Below, in pieces: positions 52,415-62,998 of a stretch of DNA of 64,000 bases. The notes under the pieces were generated by a model. The model was given only the letters and a program-made list of their open reading frames with translations. It was not told where the DNA came from and made no database searches. A program made the translations under genes and the position numbers. How positions within the stretch are numbered: the stretch's first letter is position 1; every line of letters begins with the position of its first letter. Source of the DNA: Streptococcus suis. Lineage in GTDB: Bacteria; Bacillota; Bacilli; Lactobacillales; Streptococcaceae. The stretch covers positions 372,001 to 436,000 of the forward strand of contig CP031970.1 in the NCBI GenBank assembly GCA_022354845.1. Direction: 5' to 3'.

Positions 52415-53296
52415 ATGACAAAATTATATGGTAGCTTGGAAGCGGGTGGTACAAAGTTTGTTTGTGCCGTAGGCGATGAACAATTCCAAGTTGTTGAAAA
52501 AACACAATTTCCTACGACAACTCCTTATGAAACGATTGAACGAACAGTCGAATTCTTCAAACGCTATGAAGATCGTTTGGCAGGTATTGCGATAGGTTCA
52601 TTTGGTCCAATTGATATTGATCAAAACTCGTCGACATATGGATACATAACTTCAACTCCAAAACCTCATTGGTCAAATATTGATTTACTTGGTCTGATTG
52701 CTAAGGAATTTAATATTCCATTCTACTTCACGACAGATGTGAATTCATCAGCTTTTGGTGAAACCCTGGTTCGTAAAGGGGTAAAGAGCTTAGTTTACTA
52801 TACAATCGGTACAGGTATTGGGGCAGGTGCTATTCAGAATGGTGAGTTTATAGGTGGCTTGGGTCATACTGAAGCTGGTCATACTTACGTTGCCTTACAC
52901 CCTTACGATGTTAAAAATGAATTTAAGGGAATATGCCCATTCCACAATGGGTGTTTGGAAGGCTTAGCAGCAGGTCCTTCACTTGAAGGACGGACAGGTA
53001 TTCGAGGTGAATTGATAGAGTTGAATTCAGAAGTTTGGGATGTGCAGGCTTACTACATTGCTCAAGCAGCCGTACAGGCAACCTTGCTTTATCGTCCGCA
53101 AGTAATTGTATTTGGTGGAGGAGTTATGGCTCAAGAGCACATGCTTAATCGTGTACGTGAGAAGTTTGTCGGTTTGATGAACGATTATCTCCCAACACCA
53201 GATGTCAAAGAATATATCGTAACGCCAGCTGTTGCTGAAAATGGTTCTGCAACTCTTGGTAATTTTGCCTTAGCAAGAAAAGTATCTGAAAAATAA
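52415..53296 (+). CDS. scrK: Fructokinase (ROK family)
   Basis: 293 residues. ATP-binding EAGGTKFVCAVGD; ROK sugar site; zinc ligands HTEAGH and CPFHNGCLEGLAAGPS. It phosphorylates the fructose released by ScrB to fructose-6-phosphate. ATG 52415 follows GGGAG by eight bases; the ATG at 52400 overlaps that site. Confidence 0.93.
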   Translation: MTKLYGSLEAGGTKFVCAVGDEQFQVVEKTQFPTTTPYETIERTVEFFKRYEDRLAGIAIGSFGPIDIDQNSSTYGYITSTPKPHWSNIDLLGLIAKEFNIPFYFTTDVNSSAFGETLVRKGVKSLVYYTIGTGIGAGAIQNGEFIGGLGHTEAGHTYVALHPYDVKNEFKGICPFHNGCLEGLAAGPSLEGRTGIRGELIELNSEVWDVQAYYIAQAAVQATLLYRPQVIVFGGGVMAQEHMLNRVREKFVGLMNDYLPTPDVKEYIVTPAVAENGSATLGNFALARKVSEK

Positions 53297-53315
53297 AAGT
53301 GAGAAAAGTTGAAAT

Positions 53316-53348
53316 GGCAACCCTGTTAATGAAAGGGTTGCTTTTTTT
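53316..53348 (+). terminator. Terminator of scrK
   Basis: GCAACCC (53317-53323) pairs with GGGTTGC (53335-53341), then seven T. Confidence 0.85.
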
Positions 53349-53382
53349 CAGAATAAGAAGTTATATTGGAAAGATAAATCTT

Positions 53383-53434
53383 ATACTCTTCGAAATTTAA
53401 AACAGAACTTGTTGACCTGATTTTCATTGAGTAT
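53383..53434. repeat. RUP-like repeat, minimal 52-bp form
   Basis: ATACTCTTCGAAATTTAAAA at the left and TGATTTTCATTGAGTAT at the right are the two ends of the repeat family seen at 39691-39847; here nearly all the interior is deleted. Apart from this and the secA promoter, 53349-53741 shows nothing. Confidence 0.65.
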
Positions 53435-53674
53435 TAGTGACTGGATATTCTATATAGAATGTGAAAGTTAGTTTCCCCATTTTAAGGCATGCAAAAAATG
53501 TAAGTGACTTTCCCAAGTACAAGTGTTTCAATATTAAAATTTTACACATTTAGATAGGCAGGTGTTAGGATAGTTAAAAAACTTTGAAATGCTGTGTTAT
53601 GAACTTATTTTTCTTTTATTATTTTTATTGGTTTTCATAAACTCTCTTTATTTGATTGACTTTTAGCCGTATTC

Positions 53675-53703
53675 TTGCAAAAACAGCATATTCAAGGTAT
53701 AAT
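53675..53703 (+). promoter_or_regulatory. secA promoter
   Basis: -35 TTGCAA (53675-53680), 17-base spacer, -10 TATAAT (53698-53703). Confidence 0.75.
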
Positions 53704-53741
53704 ATATTATTGAACTAAAACGAGAAAATAGGATGAATAGT

Positions 53742-56264
53742 ATGGTAACAAATGTGCTTCGTTCTCTCATTGAAAATGACAAGGGAGAGCAAAGAAAACT
53801 TGAAAAAATGGCAGACAGAGTATTTTCTTATGCTGATGAAATGGCTGCGCTCAGTGACGAGCAATTGCAAGCAAAAACTACTGAATTTAAAGAACGTTAC
53901 AGCAAGGGAGAATCCTTAGATGACCTTTTGTATGAAGCGTATGCAGTTGTTCGAGAAGGAGCTAGACGTATATTAGGTCTTTATCCATATAAAGTTCAGG
54001 TTATGGGGGGGATCGTTCTTCACAATGGTGATGTACCAGAAATGCGTACTGGTGAAGGAAAAACGTTGACTGCGACTATGCCTGTTTATTTGAACGCCCT
54101 TTCAGGAAAAGGTGTTCACGTAGTTACGGTAAATGAATATTTGACAACCCGTGATGCGACCGAAATGGGTGAGTTATATTCTTGGCTTGGACTATCAGTC
54201 GGAATTAACCTGGCAGCTAAATCACCGCTAGAAAAACGTGAAGCCTATAACTGCGATATTACCTACTCTACCAACTCAGAAATCGGTTTTGATTACCTTA
54301 GAGATAATATGGTCGTTCGTGCAGAAGATATGGTGCAACGTCCATTAAACTATGCCTTGATCGATGAAGTGGACTCTATCCTGATTGACGAAGCTCGTAC
54401 TCCTCTGATTGTTTCTGGTCCTCAAGGTTCTGAAACAAATCAATTATATTTCTTGGCGGATAACTTGGTTAAATCATTGGATAAGGAAGACTATATTATT
54501 GACGTTCCTTCAAAAACAATTGGTTTATCTGATACAGGTATTGATAAGGCTGAAAAATTCTTCAAATTAAATAATCTATATGATATTGAAAATGTAGCCA
54601 TCACTCACTTCTTAGACAATGCCCTTCGTGCTAATTACATCATGACCTATGATGTTGATTATTTGGTAAATGAAGATCACGAAGTCATGATTATCGATCC
54701 ATTTACAGGACGTACTATGGAAGGTCGTCGCTATTCTGATGGTCTACACCAAGCAATCGAAGCTAAAGAGGGTGTGCCTGTTCAAAATGAATCGAAAACC
54801 AGTGCTTCGATCACCTACCAAAACCTCTTCCGTATGTATAAAAAATTGGCAGGTATGACGGGTACAGGTAAGACAGAAGAAGAAGAGTTTCGTGAAGTCT
54901 ATAATATCCGTGTTGTACCAATTCCAACCAACCGACCTATTGCTCGTGTTGACCATGAAGATTTGCTGTATCCAAGCTTAGAGTACAAATTCAACGCCGT
55001 TATCGCTGATGTGAAGCGCCGTTATGAAAAAGGTCAACCAGTACTGGTTGGTACAGTTTCGGTTGAAACATCTGATTTGATTTCACAAAAATTAGTTGCT
55101 GCAGGCGTTCCGCATGAGGTATTGAATGCTAAAAACCATTATCGCGAGGCCCAAATCATCATGAATGCTGGTCAGCGTGGAGCTGTTACGATTGCAACAA
55201 ACATGGCTGGACGTGGTACAGATATTAAGTTAGGTCCTGGTGTGCGAGAATTAGGTGGACTATGTGTGATTGGTACAGAACGTCATGAGAGTCGCCGTAT
55301 TGATAATCAGCTTCGTGGACGTTCAGGTCGTCAGGGTGATCCAGGGGAATCTCAGTTCTACTTATCACTCGAAGATGATTTGATGAAACGTTTTGGTTCA
55401 GAACGGATCAAGGTGTTTATGCAACGTATGAACCTTTCAGAAGAAGAGTCTGTAATCAAATCGAAAATGCTCACACGTCAAGTTGAATCAGCACAGAAAC
55501 GTGTAGAAGGAAATAACTACGATTCACGTAAACAAGTTCTACAATATGATGACGTTATGCGTGAACAACGTGAAATCATCTACAAACAACGTCAAGATGT
55601 GATTACAGCGGATCGTGATTTGGCACCTGAAATCAAGGCAATGATGAAGCGGACCATTGAGCGTCAAGTGGAAGGTCATTTCTTGGGTTCAAAAGATGAA
55701 GCCATTGATGGGATTATTAAGTTTGCTCATACAACATTGGTTGAAGATGGTACATTGCATGCGGAGTCCTTTAAATCAATGAATAAAAAAGAAATCATTG
55801 ATGAATTGTATGAACTAGCTTTGAGAGTCTATGATTCACAAGTGAAGAAGCTTCGTGATGAAGATCGAATTCGCGAATTCCAGAAGGTACTCATTCTACG
55901 TGTTGTAGACAATAAATGGACAGATCATATTGATGCGATGGATCAGTTACGCAATGCAGTAAGCTTACGTGGATATGCTCAGAATAATCCAATCGTCGAA
56001 TATCAGTCAGAATCATTTAATATGTTTAATGATATGATTGGTGCAATTGAGTTTGAAGTTACACGACTCATGATGAAAGCGCAGATTCATGACAATATTG
56101 AACGGGAACGCTCAGTACAAGAATCACGTACAACGGCAGTTAAGAACATTATGCCAAACCAACCTGTCCAAACTAAAGATGCTGTTTCATTTGAAGGTGT
56201 TGATCGGAATGATCCATGTCCATGTCAGTCTGGTAAGAAATTTAAAAATTGTCACGGCCGTTAA
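53742..56264 (+). CDS. secA: Preprotein translocase ATPase SecA
   Basis: 840 residues. Walker [25 protein letters not shown] (Walker B), preprotein cross-linking domain, second ATPase domain ([32 protein letters not shown]), and the C-terminal zinc motif [16 protein letters not shown]. It drives secretion through SecYEG. ATG 53742 sits eight bases after AGGA and matches family N-termini; ATG 53733 is the alternative. Confidence 0.97.
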   Translation: MVTNVLRSLIENDKGEQRKLEKMADRVFSYADEMAALSDEQLQAKTTEFKERYSKGESLDDLLYEAYAVVREGARRILGLYPYKVQVMGGIVLHNGDVPEMRTGEGKTLTATMPVYLNALSGKGVHVVTVNEYLTTRDATEMGELYSWLGLSVGINLAAKSPLEKREAYNCDITYSTNSEIGFDYLRDNMVVRAEDMVQRPLNYALIDEVDSILIDEARTPLIVSGPQGSETNQLYFLADNLVKSLDKEDYIIDVPSKTIGLSDTGIDKAEKFFKLNNLYDIENVAITHFLDNALRANYIMTYDVDYLVNEDHEVMIIDPFTGRTMEGRRYSDGLHQAIEAKEGVPVQNESKTSASITYQNLFRMYKKLAGMTGTGKTEEEEFREVYNIRVVPIPTNRPIARVDHEDLLYPSLEYKFNAVIADVKRRYEKGQPVLVGTVSVETSDLISQKLVAAGVPHEVLNAKNHYREAQIIMNAGQRGAVTIATNMAGRGTDIKLGPGVRELGGLCVIGTERHESRRIDNQLRGRSGRQGDPGESQFYLSLEDDLMKRFGSERIKVFMQRMNLSEEESVIKSKMLTRQVESAQKRVEGNNYDSRKQVLQYDDVMREQREIIYKQRQDVITADRDLAPEIKAMMKRTIERQVEGHFLGSKDEAIDGIIKFAHTTLVEDGTLHAESFKSMNKKEIIDELYELALRVYDSQVKKLRDEDRIREFQKVLILRVVDNKWTDHIDAMDQLRNAVSLRGYAQNNPIVEYQSESFNMFNDMIGAIEFEVTRLMMKAQIHDNIERERSVQESRTTAVKNIMPNQPVQTKDAVSFEGVDRNDPCPCQSGKKFKNCHGR

Positions 56265-56440
56265 TAAGAACTTGTATTCACAAGTAATCTGCTTTTATTT
56301 AAGAAATGGTTTTCGCTCATCAAGGCAGTTTTTTGACTGGAATACTCCTGTGTTTTGAAAAAACGAACGATGACTGACTTAGAAACTAGGTCTAAGATGG
56401 AAGTATGACCGGTGAATACAAGGTCTAGGGATGAATGAAG

Positions 56441-56464
56441 GACTGGACGGCTGTCCAGTCTTTT
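56441..56464 (+). terminator. Terminator between secA and acpS
   Basis: GACTGGAC-ggct-GTCCAGTC followed by four T. The spacer 56265-56503 holds no gene. Confidence 0.75.
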
Positions 56465-56503
56465 GAAGTATTTAAAATATTGTATAAAGAAGGAGCACGA
56501 TTC

Positions 56504-56863
56504 ATGATTGTTGGACATGGGATTGACCTTCAAGATATAAAGGCTATCGAGCGTGCTCGCGAAAAACATCAGGGGTTCCCCAAAAAAGTACTGACTTCAA
56601 AAGAATTTGAACGCTATCAGGATTTGCAAGGACGACGACAGTTGGAATATTTGGCTGGTCGTTGGGCTGTCAAAGAAGCATTTTCTAAGGCATTAGGAGT
56701 CGGTATTGGAATAGTGGGTTTTCAAGATATTGAAGTATTAAATAATCGCCAAGGGGCTCCCTACATTGCGAAGAGTCCGTTTAGTGGAAAAATTTGGCTG
56801 AGCATTAGTCATTCTGGAGAATTTGTGCAAGCAAGCGTGATTTTGGAGGAAAATAATGATTGA
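56504..56863 (+). CDS. acpS: Holo-[acyl-carrier-protein] synthase
   Basis: 119 residues. [12 protein letters not shown] carries the Mg-binding Asp, and [21 protein letters not shown] [17 protein letters not shown] the second motif with Glu. It transfers 4'-phosphopantetheine from CoA to ACP. ATG 56504 follows AAGGAG; the longer frame to 56435 overlaps the terminator hairpin. The end overlaps alr by 8 bases. Confidence 0.94.
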   Translation: MIVGHGIDLQDIKAIERAREKHQGFPKKVLTSKEFERYQDLQGRRQLEYLAGRWAVKEAFSKALGVGIGIVGFQDIEVLNNRQGAPYIAKSPFSGKIWLSISHSGEFVQASVILEENND

Positions 56864-57959
56864 AAGTGACCATCGACCCAGTTATATTGAGGTTCAATTA
56901 GATGCTATAGCAGCTAATCTTGAACAAGTGATTGAACCTTTGCCTAGAAAGACACAAGCATTTGCAGTTATTAAAGCAAATGCTTATGGACATGGTGCTG
57001 TTGCAGTATCTCGACGGTTAGCGAGCCAAGTAGCAGGTTTTTGTGTTTCAAACCTGGATGAAGCGTTCGAATTACGTCAGGCTGGAATAGAGCACCCAAT
57101 CTTGATTTTGGGAGTTATACCTGTTGACGATCTGCATTTAGCATTGAAGTTAAATATCAGTGTCACTCTTGCAAGTTTAGAGTGGTTAGAGCTGGTTAAA
57201 GCATCTGGTCAGGATCTAGCTGGTTTAGCTGTTCATGTTAAACTAGATACTGGAATGGGGAGAATTGGATTCAGAGACTGGTCTGAGTTGGAGAAAGTGC
57301 TTGATCTTATGAGTGAGATGGATCTTGAATTTGAGGGTATTTTTACTCATTTTGCAACAGCAGATGAAGAAGATGCACATTACTTCCACGAGCAATTGAC
57401 ACGTTTTAAGGAATGGTTAGATAGGTTACCGGAATTGCCTCGTTGGATACATGCAAGTAATTCAGCTACAAGTATCTGGCATGCAGATACGGTGTTTAAC
57501 ATGGTTCGATTAGGGGATGTTCTGTATGGTCTAAATCCTAGTGGACGTACCTTAGACCTACCATTCAAGCTCCAACCTGCACTGGGATTGTACTCTGAAC
57601 TCGTACATGTTAAGCAAGTCGAGGCTGGTACCTTTCTTGGATATGGGTCAACGTATCAGAGTTCTGAGACTGAGTGGATAGGTACTATTCCTGTTGGATA
57701 CGCTGATGGTGTAGTGCGAAGACTCCAAGGTTTCCATGTTCTGGTCGATGGTCAATATTGTGAAATTATTGGACGTATTTCCATGGATCAAATGACGATC
57801 CGTTTGCCGAAATCATATCAAGTTGGAACAAAAGTAACCTTGATAGGCCGTGAAGAAGACAAGGAAATAACGGTTCAAGAATGGGCTGATTATGTTGGCA
57901 CGATAAATTATGAGATTGTATGTTTATTGACAGATCGTTTGCCTCGTAAACATCAATAA
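56856..57959 (+). CDS. alr: Alanine racemase
   Basis: 367 residues, PLP-dependent. The PLP lysine is in [12 protein letters not shown] (~40), the barrel has [11 protein letters not shown], and the catalytic Tyr is in [17 protein letters not shown] and the C-terminal beta domain are complete. It supplies D-alanine for peptidoglycan. acpS-alr order is conserved in streptococci. Confidence 0.95.
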   Translation: MIESDHRPSYIEVQLDAIAANLEQVIEPLPRKTQAFAVIKANAYGHGAVAVSRRLASQVAGFCVSNLDEAFELRQAGIEHPILILGVIPVDDLHLALKLNISVTLASLEWLELVKASGQDLAGLAVHVKLDTGMGRIGFRDWSELEKVLDLMSEMDLEFEGIFTHFATADEEDAHYFHEQLTRFKEWLDRLPELPRWIHASNSATSIWHADTVFNMVRLGDVLYGLNPSGRTLDLPFKLQPALGLYSELVHVKQVEAGTFLGYGSTYQSSETEWIGTIPVGYADGVVRRLQGFHVLVDGQYCEIIGRISMDQMTIRLPKSYQVGTKVTLIGREEDKEITVQEWADYVGTINYEIVCLLTDRLPRKHQ

Positions 57960-57982
57960 GATAAATAAATCAACTTTTAATC

Positions 57983-58039
57983 AAAAATCTATCATTTTCT
58001 GGTGGTAAGCGAATCTACCAGAAAATGATAGATTTTTTT
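57983..58039 (+). terminator. Terminator of secA-acpS-alr
   Basis: AAAAATCTATCATTTTCTGG (57983-58002) extends to GGT and pairs perfectly with 58017-58037, then T. The remaining spacer up to 58216 shows nothing recognisable. Confidence 0.93.
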
Positions 58040-58216
58040 GTTCCCTATCTCCTGACTGAGGGAAATGTCACACTCATGGTTCAAAAATGTGTAGTAATCT
58101 GATGTTACATGAATTAATGAGTGGAAGCGGTAAAGGGCAAACGGAGGTCTATTCCAAAGAAAGTACCTATAGTATTTTATGTTAATGATTGAGGTCTAAT
58201 GAATGCTAGTAATTAC

Positions 58217-58268
58217 TTGACATTTAAAGAGAATCGGTCTACAATACAATCATATATGGTTATAACCA
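58217..58268 (+). promoter_or_regulatory. nagA promoter with GntR-type operator
   Basis: -35 TTGACA (58217-58222), 17-base spacer, -10 TACAAT (58240-58245). A perfect 12-bp palindrome TGGTTATAACCA (58257-58268) covers the start region. It resembles NagR/DasR-type dre sites (GGT..ACC halves) and would allow repression in the absence of amino sugars. Confidence 0.7.
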
Positions 58269-58305
58269 GTTCAAGAAAATATATATGAAATATAAGGGGG
58301 CCAAT

Positions 58306-59451
58306 ATGGTTAGCTACATCAAAGCAAAATCAATTATTCTTGCAGATAGTGAGAAAGTTGATGCATATTTGGAAATTACTGATGATGGGCAGTTCGGTCA
58401 CATTATTACCGAAAAACCAGATGGAAATATAATAGATTACTCAGACTATCATATTGCACCGGGCTTGGTGGATACGCATATCCACGGCTATGCGTCACAT
58501 GATGTGATGGATAATGATTTTGAAGGAATTAAAGTTATTTCAGATGGCTTGCTAGCCTGTGGTGTTACTTCTTGGCTGCCGACAACACTGACAGATTCGA
58601 CTGAAAATTTAGATGCAGTCTGTGAAACGATTGGTCAACATGCAGGTGAAGAAACAGGGGCTAAAATTCAAGGTATCTTTTTGGAAGGGCCATTCTTTAC
58701 AGAAAAATACAAGGGCGCTCAAAATCCTAAGTATATGAGTGATCCTTCTATTGAGAAGTTAGACCGCTGGCATAGTCTATCGAATGGTTTGGTGAATAAG
58801 ATTGCTATTGCTCCAGAACGAGAAGGAGTTAAAGAATTCATTGAATTTGCAAATAGCAAAGCTATTCATACCGCTTTAGCACACAGTGATGCAACCTTTG
58901 CTCAGGCGCAGGCTGCGGTTGAAGCAGGTGCTAATGTTTTTGTTCATGTCTATAATGGTATGAGTGGACTTCATCATCGTGAACCTGGCATGGTCGGTGC
59001 AGCTTTAAGTTTACATGATGTTTATGCAGAAATGATTTGTGACGGACATCATGTTCATCCAGCAGCAGCGGAAATTGTGGTTAAGGCCCGTGGAGCAAAA
59101 GAGACAGTTCTAATCACTGACTGTATGAGAGCCGGAGGTATGGGCGAGGGTGAATCAAGACTTGGGGAATTTGAAGTCATTGTTAAAGATGGAACGGCTC
59201 GCCTCAAAGAAAGTGGAAGTTTAGCAGGTTCTATTTTGGAATTGATTGAAGCTGTACAAAATGTGGTGAGCTGGGGATTGGTCAGCCTTCCCGATGCATT
59301 ACGTATGGCTTCATTAGCACCAGCACGTTCTGTCAACATTGATCATATTTGTGGCCTAATTGCTGAAGGTCGTGCAGCTGATTTTATTGTAGTAGATGAT
59401 GCAGGTCATCTGAAAGCTACTTATTTAGATGGTGTGAAACGGTTCGGCTAA
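58306..59451 (+). CDS. nagA: N-acetylglucosamine-6-phosphate deacetylase
   Basis: 381 residues, amidohydrolase fold. PGLVDTHIHGYASHD metal site, FLEGPFF (Glu), THALAHSDATF, HVYNGMSG, CDGHHVHP and the catalytic Asp in VLITDCMRAGG are visible. It removes acetyl from GlcNAc-6-P. ATG 58306 (MVSYIKAKS) with AAGGGGG upstream; the ATG at 58285 has no such site. Confidence 0.94.
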   Translation: MVSYIKAKSIILADSEKVDAYLEITDDGQFGHIITEKPDGNIIDYSDYHIAPGLVDTHIHGYASHDVMDNDFEGIKVISDGLLACGVTSWLPTTLTDSTENLDAVCETIGQHAGEETGAKIQGIFLEGPFFTEKYKGAQNPKYMSDPSIEKLDRWHSLSNGLVNKIAIAPEREGVKEFIEFANSKAIHTALAHSDATFAQAQAAVEAGANVFVHVYNGMSGLHHREPGMVGAALSLHDVYAEMICDGHHVHPAAAEIVVKARGAKETVLITDCMRAGGMGEGESRLGEFEVIVKDGTARLKESGSLAGSILELIEAVQNVVSWGLVSLPDALRMASLAPARSVNIDHICGLIAEGRAADFIVVDDAGHLKATYLDGVKRFG

Positions 59452-59521
59452 TCAACCGAAAAAATCATCTAAAATAACTTGGTTAATAATTGTCTATTAT
59501 GTATTCTTAAGGAGGATTCTA

Positions 59522-60523
59522 ATGACTAAATTGCAACTATAACAAACTAAGTATGAACATATGACTCGCTTGTCAAATGGAAATCAGGTTATCGCAGCAC
59601 TTGCGATTGACCAACGAGGTGCCTTGAAAGGGTTGTTGGCAGCAACCGCTGGTGGTGAAGATTTTGCTAATGATATTTTGGTGGACTTCAAAAAAGTCAT
59701 TTCTAGCGAACTAACCCCATATGCCAGTTCCATTCTTCTTGATGCAGAGTATGGAGTGACTGCGTCTGAACTGCGTCATGCAGATTGTGGGTTTATCGCT
59801 GCCTATGAAAAAGCCGAATATGATGCTTCGACACCAGGACGTTTACCAGATCTTCTTCCAATTTGGTCAGCAAAACGTATCAAAGAATTAGGTGCAGATG
59901 CGGTTAAAATTTTGTTGTACTATGACGTAGACGACAAACCTGAAATTAATGATATTAAACATGCTTTGGTTGAACGGATTGGTAGTGGATGTATTGCGGA
60001 AGATATTCCTTATTTTGTAGAAATTCTAACCTATGATGCAAGTGACATGGATGTAACTTCACGGGAGTATGCAAGCTTAAAACCTCATAAGGTAAATGGT
60101 GCAATGCGTGAATTCAGCAAACCACAGTATAATGCAGACGTTCTTAAGGTAGAAGTGCCTGTAAATATGAATTTTGTCGAAGGCCATACAAGTGAAGAAC
60201 CTGTTTATACTGCAGATGAAGCAAGAGCCTATTTCAAAGAGCAATCGGAAGCTACTCATTTGCCATTTATATATTTGAGTGCAGGTGTCTCAGCTAAACT
60301 TTTCCAAGAAACTCTTGTCTTTTCAAAAGAATCAGGGTCATCCTTTAATGGTGTGCTCTGTGGTCGTGCGACATGGAAAGATGCAGTGGCTATTTTTGCC
60401 AAAGAAGGTGAAGAAGCTGCTAAGGCTTGGTTAGCAGATCAAGGTCGCCGAAATGTTGAAGAATTAAATGACGTCCTTGTAACAAAAGCAAGTCCATGGA
60501 CTGAAAAGGTTGAAGTGAACTAA
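59522..60523 (+). CDS. lacD: Tagatose-1,6-bisphosphate aldolase, with an early in-frame stop
   Basis: 320 residues from ATG 59561 (MTRLSNGNQVIAALAIDQRG), class I LacD/AgaZ-type aldolase with DAEYGVTASELRH, VKILLYYDVDD and the Schiff-base Lys region in KVEVPVNM. It cleaves tagatose-1,6-bisphosphate. A strong AAGGAGG (59510-59516) serves ATG 59522, which is in frame with 59561 but meets TAA at codon 7 (MTKLQL-stop-QTKYEH). Restart at 59561 has no ribosome binding site, so expression is probably low or depends on reinitiation. Confidence 0.85.
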
Positions 60524-60555
60524 TTCATAAACTTTTCTAATGATAGCTTAATAAG

Positions 60556-60590
60556 AAAAAACCAGAGCTTTTAATAACTCTGGTTTTTTT
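60556..60590 (+). terminator. Terminator of nagA-lacD
   Basis: AAAAAACCAGAG pairs with CTCTGGTTTTTT; usable from both sides. Confidence 0.9.
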
Positions 60591-60638
60591 GGATTCATGA
60601 CCTGGCACTGAAAAACTTCTAAAGATATGAAGACGTTT

Positions 60639-61988
60639 TTAGTTAAAAAAGGCTGCATATAATGCCTGTAAAGCTTTTTCTTTTTCTTCTGTTTTGACTA
60701 CGAACATGACAGAAACTTCACTAGCACCTTGTGAAATCATAGCTAAATTAATATTTTGGTCGGATAAGGCACTAGTTGCGGTCGCAGTTACACCGACATG
60801 GCTCTTCATATTTTCACCGACGATCATGATAATAGACAAGCCGTGTTCGATTTCAGCCTTATCAACTTCCATTTTTGTTTTCAATTGACGTAGAATTTCA
60901 GCTTCTTTGATTGGTGTCAATTCTCTATTTCTAAGTACGATGGACAAATCATCAATACCAGTTGGCATATGTTCAAAACGAATGTTTAAATCCTCTAAAA
61001 TTTGAAGGACTTTGCGCCCGAATCCGACTTCACGGTTCATGAGGTATTTAGAAATATTGATGCTGACAAAACCATCATCTGCAGCAATCCCAACGACAGG
61101 GAGGGTTTGATCTGTATGATCAAGAACAATTCTAGTACCTGGGTGGCTAGGGTTATTGGTATTTTTAATAACCAATGGAATACGACCGCGATAAGCAGGA
61201 AGAAGGGCCTCATCATGAAGAACGGAGAAACCTGCATATGCTAATTCACGCATCTCACGATAGGTTAGTTCTTTGATAGAGTGTGGGTGTTTGATAATTC
61301 CAGGGTGAGCAGCAAAGATCCCATCTACATCTGTAAAATTTTCATACAGATCTGCCTTAACCCCTGCAGCAACGATGGATCCTGTGATATCAGATCCACC
61401 CCGTGAGAAGGTACAAATTTGATTGTCAACAGTCACCCCAAAGAATCCAGGGATGACCAAAACTTCCTCTGCATTTCGCAATTCTTCAATTTTATCATAG
61501 CTCGAAGGAAGAATTCGTGCATTTCCTGGTTCAGAACTTACAATAATGCCAGCCTTTTTCGGATGAACATAGCGTGCTGGTAACCCTCTAAAAGTAAAGT
61601 ATTCAGCGATTAATTTTGCATTGTTATCTTCCCCAGCGGATAAAAAAGTATCGTAAAGGAATTCGTTATCATTAATTGGTAAGTTGGCAAGAGAAATGAT
61701 GTTTTCAGCAATTTTCTTCATGCTATTAGCTGAAAAACCAAGTTCATCGACCATTGCCTGGTAACGGTTGATAATCCACTCTTGGCTTGCTGTTACATCT
61801 TTCCCATCAACATATTCTCTGTAATACTTAATTAATGCATCTGTAACCTTTGTATCTTCGGCATTGCGTTTTCCAGGTGCTGAAACAACAACAAAACGGC
61901 GTTCAGAATCCGATTGAACAATGTTGAATACTTTTTCTAATTGACCGGCAGAAGCAAGGGAACTTCCACCAAATTTTACCACTTTCAT
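60639..61988 (-). CDS. lysC: Aspartokinase
   Basis: 449 residues. KFGGSSLASAGQ substrate loop, FLSAGEDNNAKLIAEYF, SRGGSDITGSIVAAG, and two C-terminal ACT domains (VSINISKYLMNREVGF and SIIMIVGENMKSHVGVTATA). It phosphorylates aspartate for lysine, threonine and methionine; the ACT pair implies amino-acid feedback. Monocistronic on the minus strand, with an AAGGAG site. Confidence 0.94.
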   Translation of the reverse strand: MKVVKFGGSSLASAGQLEKVFNIVQSDSERRFVVVSAPGKRNAEDTKVTDALIKYYREYVDGKDVTASQEWIINRYQAMVDELGFSANSMKKIAENIISLANLPINDNEFLYDTFLSAGEDNNAKLIAEYFTFRGLPARYVHPKKAGIIVSSEPGNARILPSSYDKIEELRNAEEVLVIPGFFGVTVDNQICTFSRGGSDITGSIVAAGVKADLYENFTDVDGIFAAHPGIIKHPHSIKELTYREMRELAYAGFSVLHDEALLPAYRGRIPLVIKNTNNPSHPGTRIVLDHTDQTLPVVGIAADDGFVSINISKYLMNREVGFGRKVLQILEDLNIRFEHMPTGIDDLSIVLRNRELTPIKEAEILRQLKTKMEVDKAEIEHGLSIIMIVGENMKSHVGVTATATSALSDQNINLAMISQGASEVSVMFVVKTEEKEKALQALYAAFFN

Positions 61989-62164
61989 TCTAATCTCCTT
62001 GAATATTTTTTTCTATTATAGCAGAATAAGGCGGAATTGTCAGTATGTTCAGAAAAATCTTGGTGAGAAACCTAATAAATACGAACAAGGTTTGTTGTTG
62101 AAAAATTTCAGAAAATCGAAAATCCTTATTGACTATGATACAATAGAGGAGTTAGGAGGCCAGA

Positions 62165-62806
62165 ATGGTAAAAGCAATTATTTTTGACATGGATGGAGTA
62201 ATTTTTGATACAGAATCATTTTATTTTCAGCGGCGTATAGATTTCTTGCTGACGAAAGGGTTGTCAGTGAGTCATCTGAAACCATCCTTTTTTATTGGAG
62301 GGCGTGCTGGTCAAGTATGGCAACGTATTTTAGGAGATGATTACGAAAAATGGGATGTTCCTGTGTTGGAGGAGGAGTACCGAATTTATAAGGAGAATCG
62401 TCCCACACCTTACGCTGAACGAGTATTTCCAGATGTCAAGTCTGTCTTAGAGCGACTCAGTTTACATCCTGTCCCGCTTGTTCTGGCATCAAATACTGAT
62501 CGAATTGATATTGAGAGAGCCTTGAAAGAAACGGGAATTCGCTCGTATTTCAGTCAAATCTATTCAGCAATGGATTGTGTAGCACCCAAACCAGATCCAG
62601 CTGTTTATGAACAAGCTGCAAAAGCAACAGGGGTTCCAAAATCGGACATTTTGGTTTTTGAAGATAGCGCCAAAGGGATTGAGGCCGCAAAAGCAGCTGG
62701 TTTAACTGTATGGGCTATTCGTGATCAACAGTTTGGAATGGATCAATCCAAAGCGGATAAGTTGGTTGATAGCCTTGAACAGGCCTTGGAATGGCTACAA
62801 CTTTAA
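62165..62806 (+). CDS. HAD phosphatase, beta-phosphoglucomutase-like
   Basis: 213 residues, HAD subfamily IA. Motif I FDMDGVIFDTE (Asp9, Asp11), cap domain ~15-80, motif II LVLASNTD, motif III Lys in APKPDPAVY, motif IV VFEDSAKGIEAAKAAG. Likely a sugar-phosphate phosphatase or mutase; substrate open. GGAGG nearby. A TTGACT...TACAAT promoter is read away from lysC. Confidence 0.9.
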   Translation: MVKAIIFDMDGVIFDTESFYFQRRIDFLLTKGLSVSHLKPSFFIGGRAGQVWQRILGDDYEKWDVPVLEEEYRIYKENRPTPYAERVFPDVKSVLERLSLHPVPLVLASNTDRIDIERALKETGIRSYFSQIYSAMDCVAPKPDPAVYEQAAKATGVPKSDILVFEDSAKGIEAAKAAGLTVWAIRDQQFGMDQSKADKLVDSLEQALEWLQL

Positions 62807-62845
62807 TACCAATTCCTACTTACCCGTCATAACCAAATATCTTTT

Positions 62846-62873
62846 AAAAGTTGGCTTTGCCAGCTTTTTTTCA
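62846..62873 (+). terminator. Terminator after the HAD gene
   Basis: AAGTTGGC-ttt-GCCAGCTT with T-run (one G-T pair). Confidence 0.8.
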
Positions 62874-62948
62874 GCTGTCACACTTTCGTGTAAAGAAAAT
62901 AGTAAGTCTGTCAAAAACTATGTTACAATGGAAAACAAGAATTTGAAA

Positions 62949-62979
62949 TTTGATATTCAAACCTTTTAAATATCAAATT
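62949..62979. promoter_or_regulatory. FabT boxes upstream of fabM
   Basis: TTTGATATTCAAA (62949-62961) fits the TTTGAnnnTCAAA box of the MarR-type regulator FabT; a weaker AAATATCAAATT follows at 62968-62979. They lie between the -10 (TACAAT, 62924-62929) and fabM. Confidence 0.75.
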
Positions 62980-62998
62980 ATTTTAGAAGGAGGATGGT

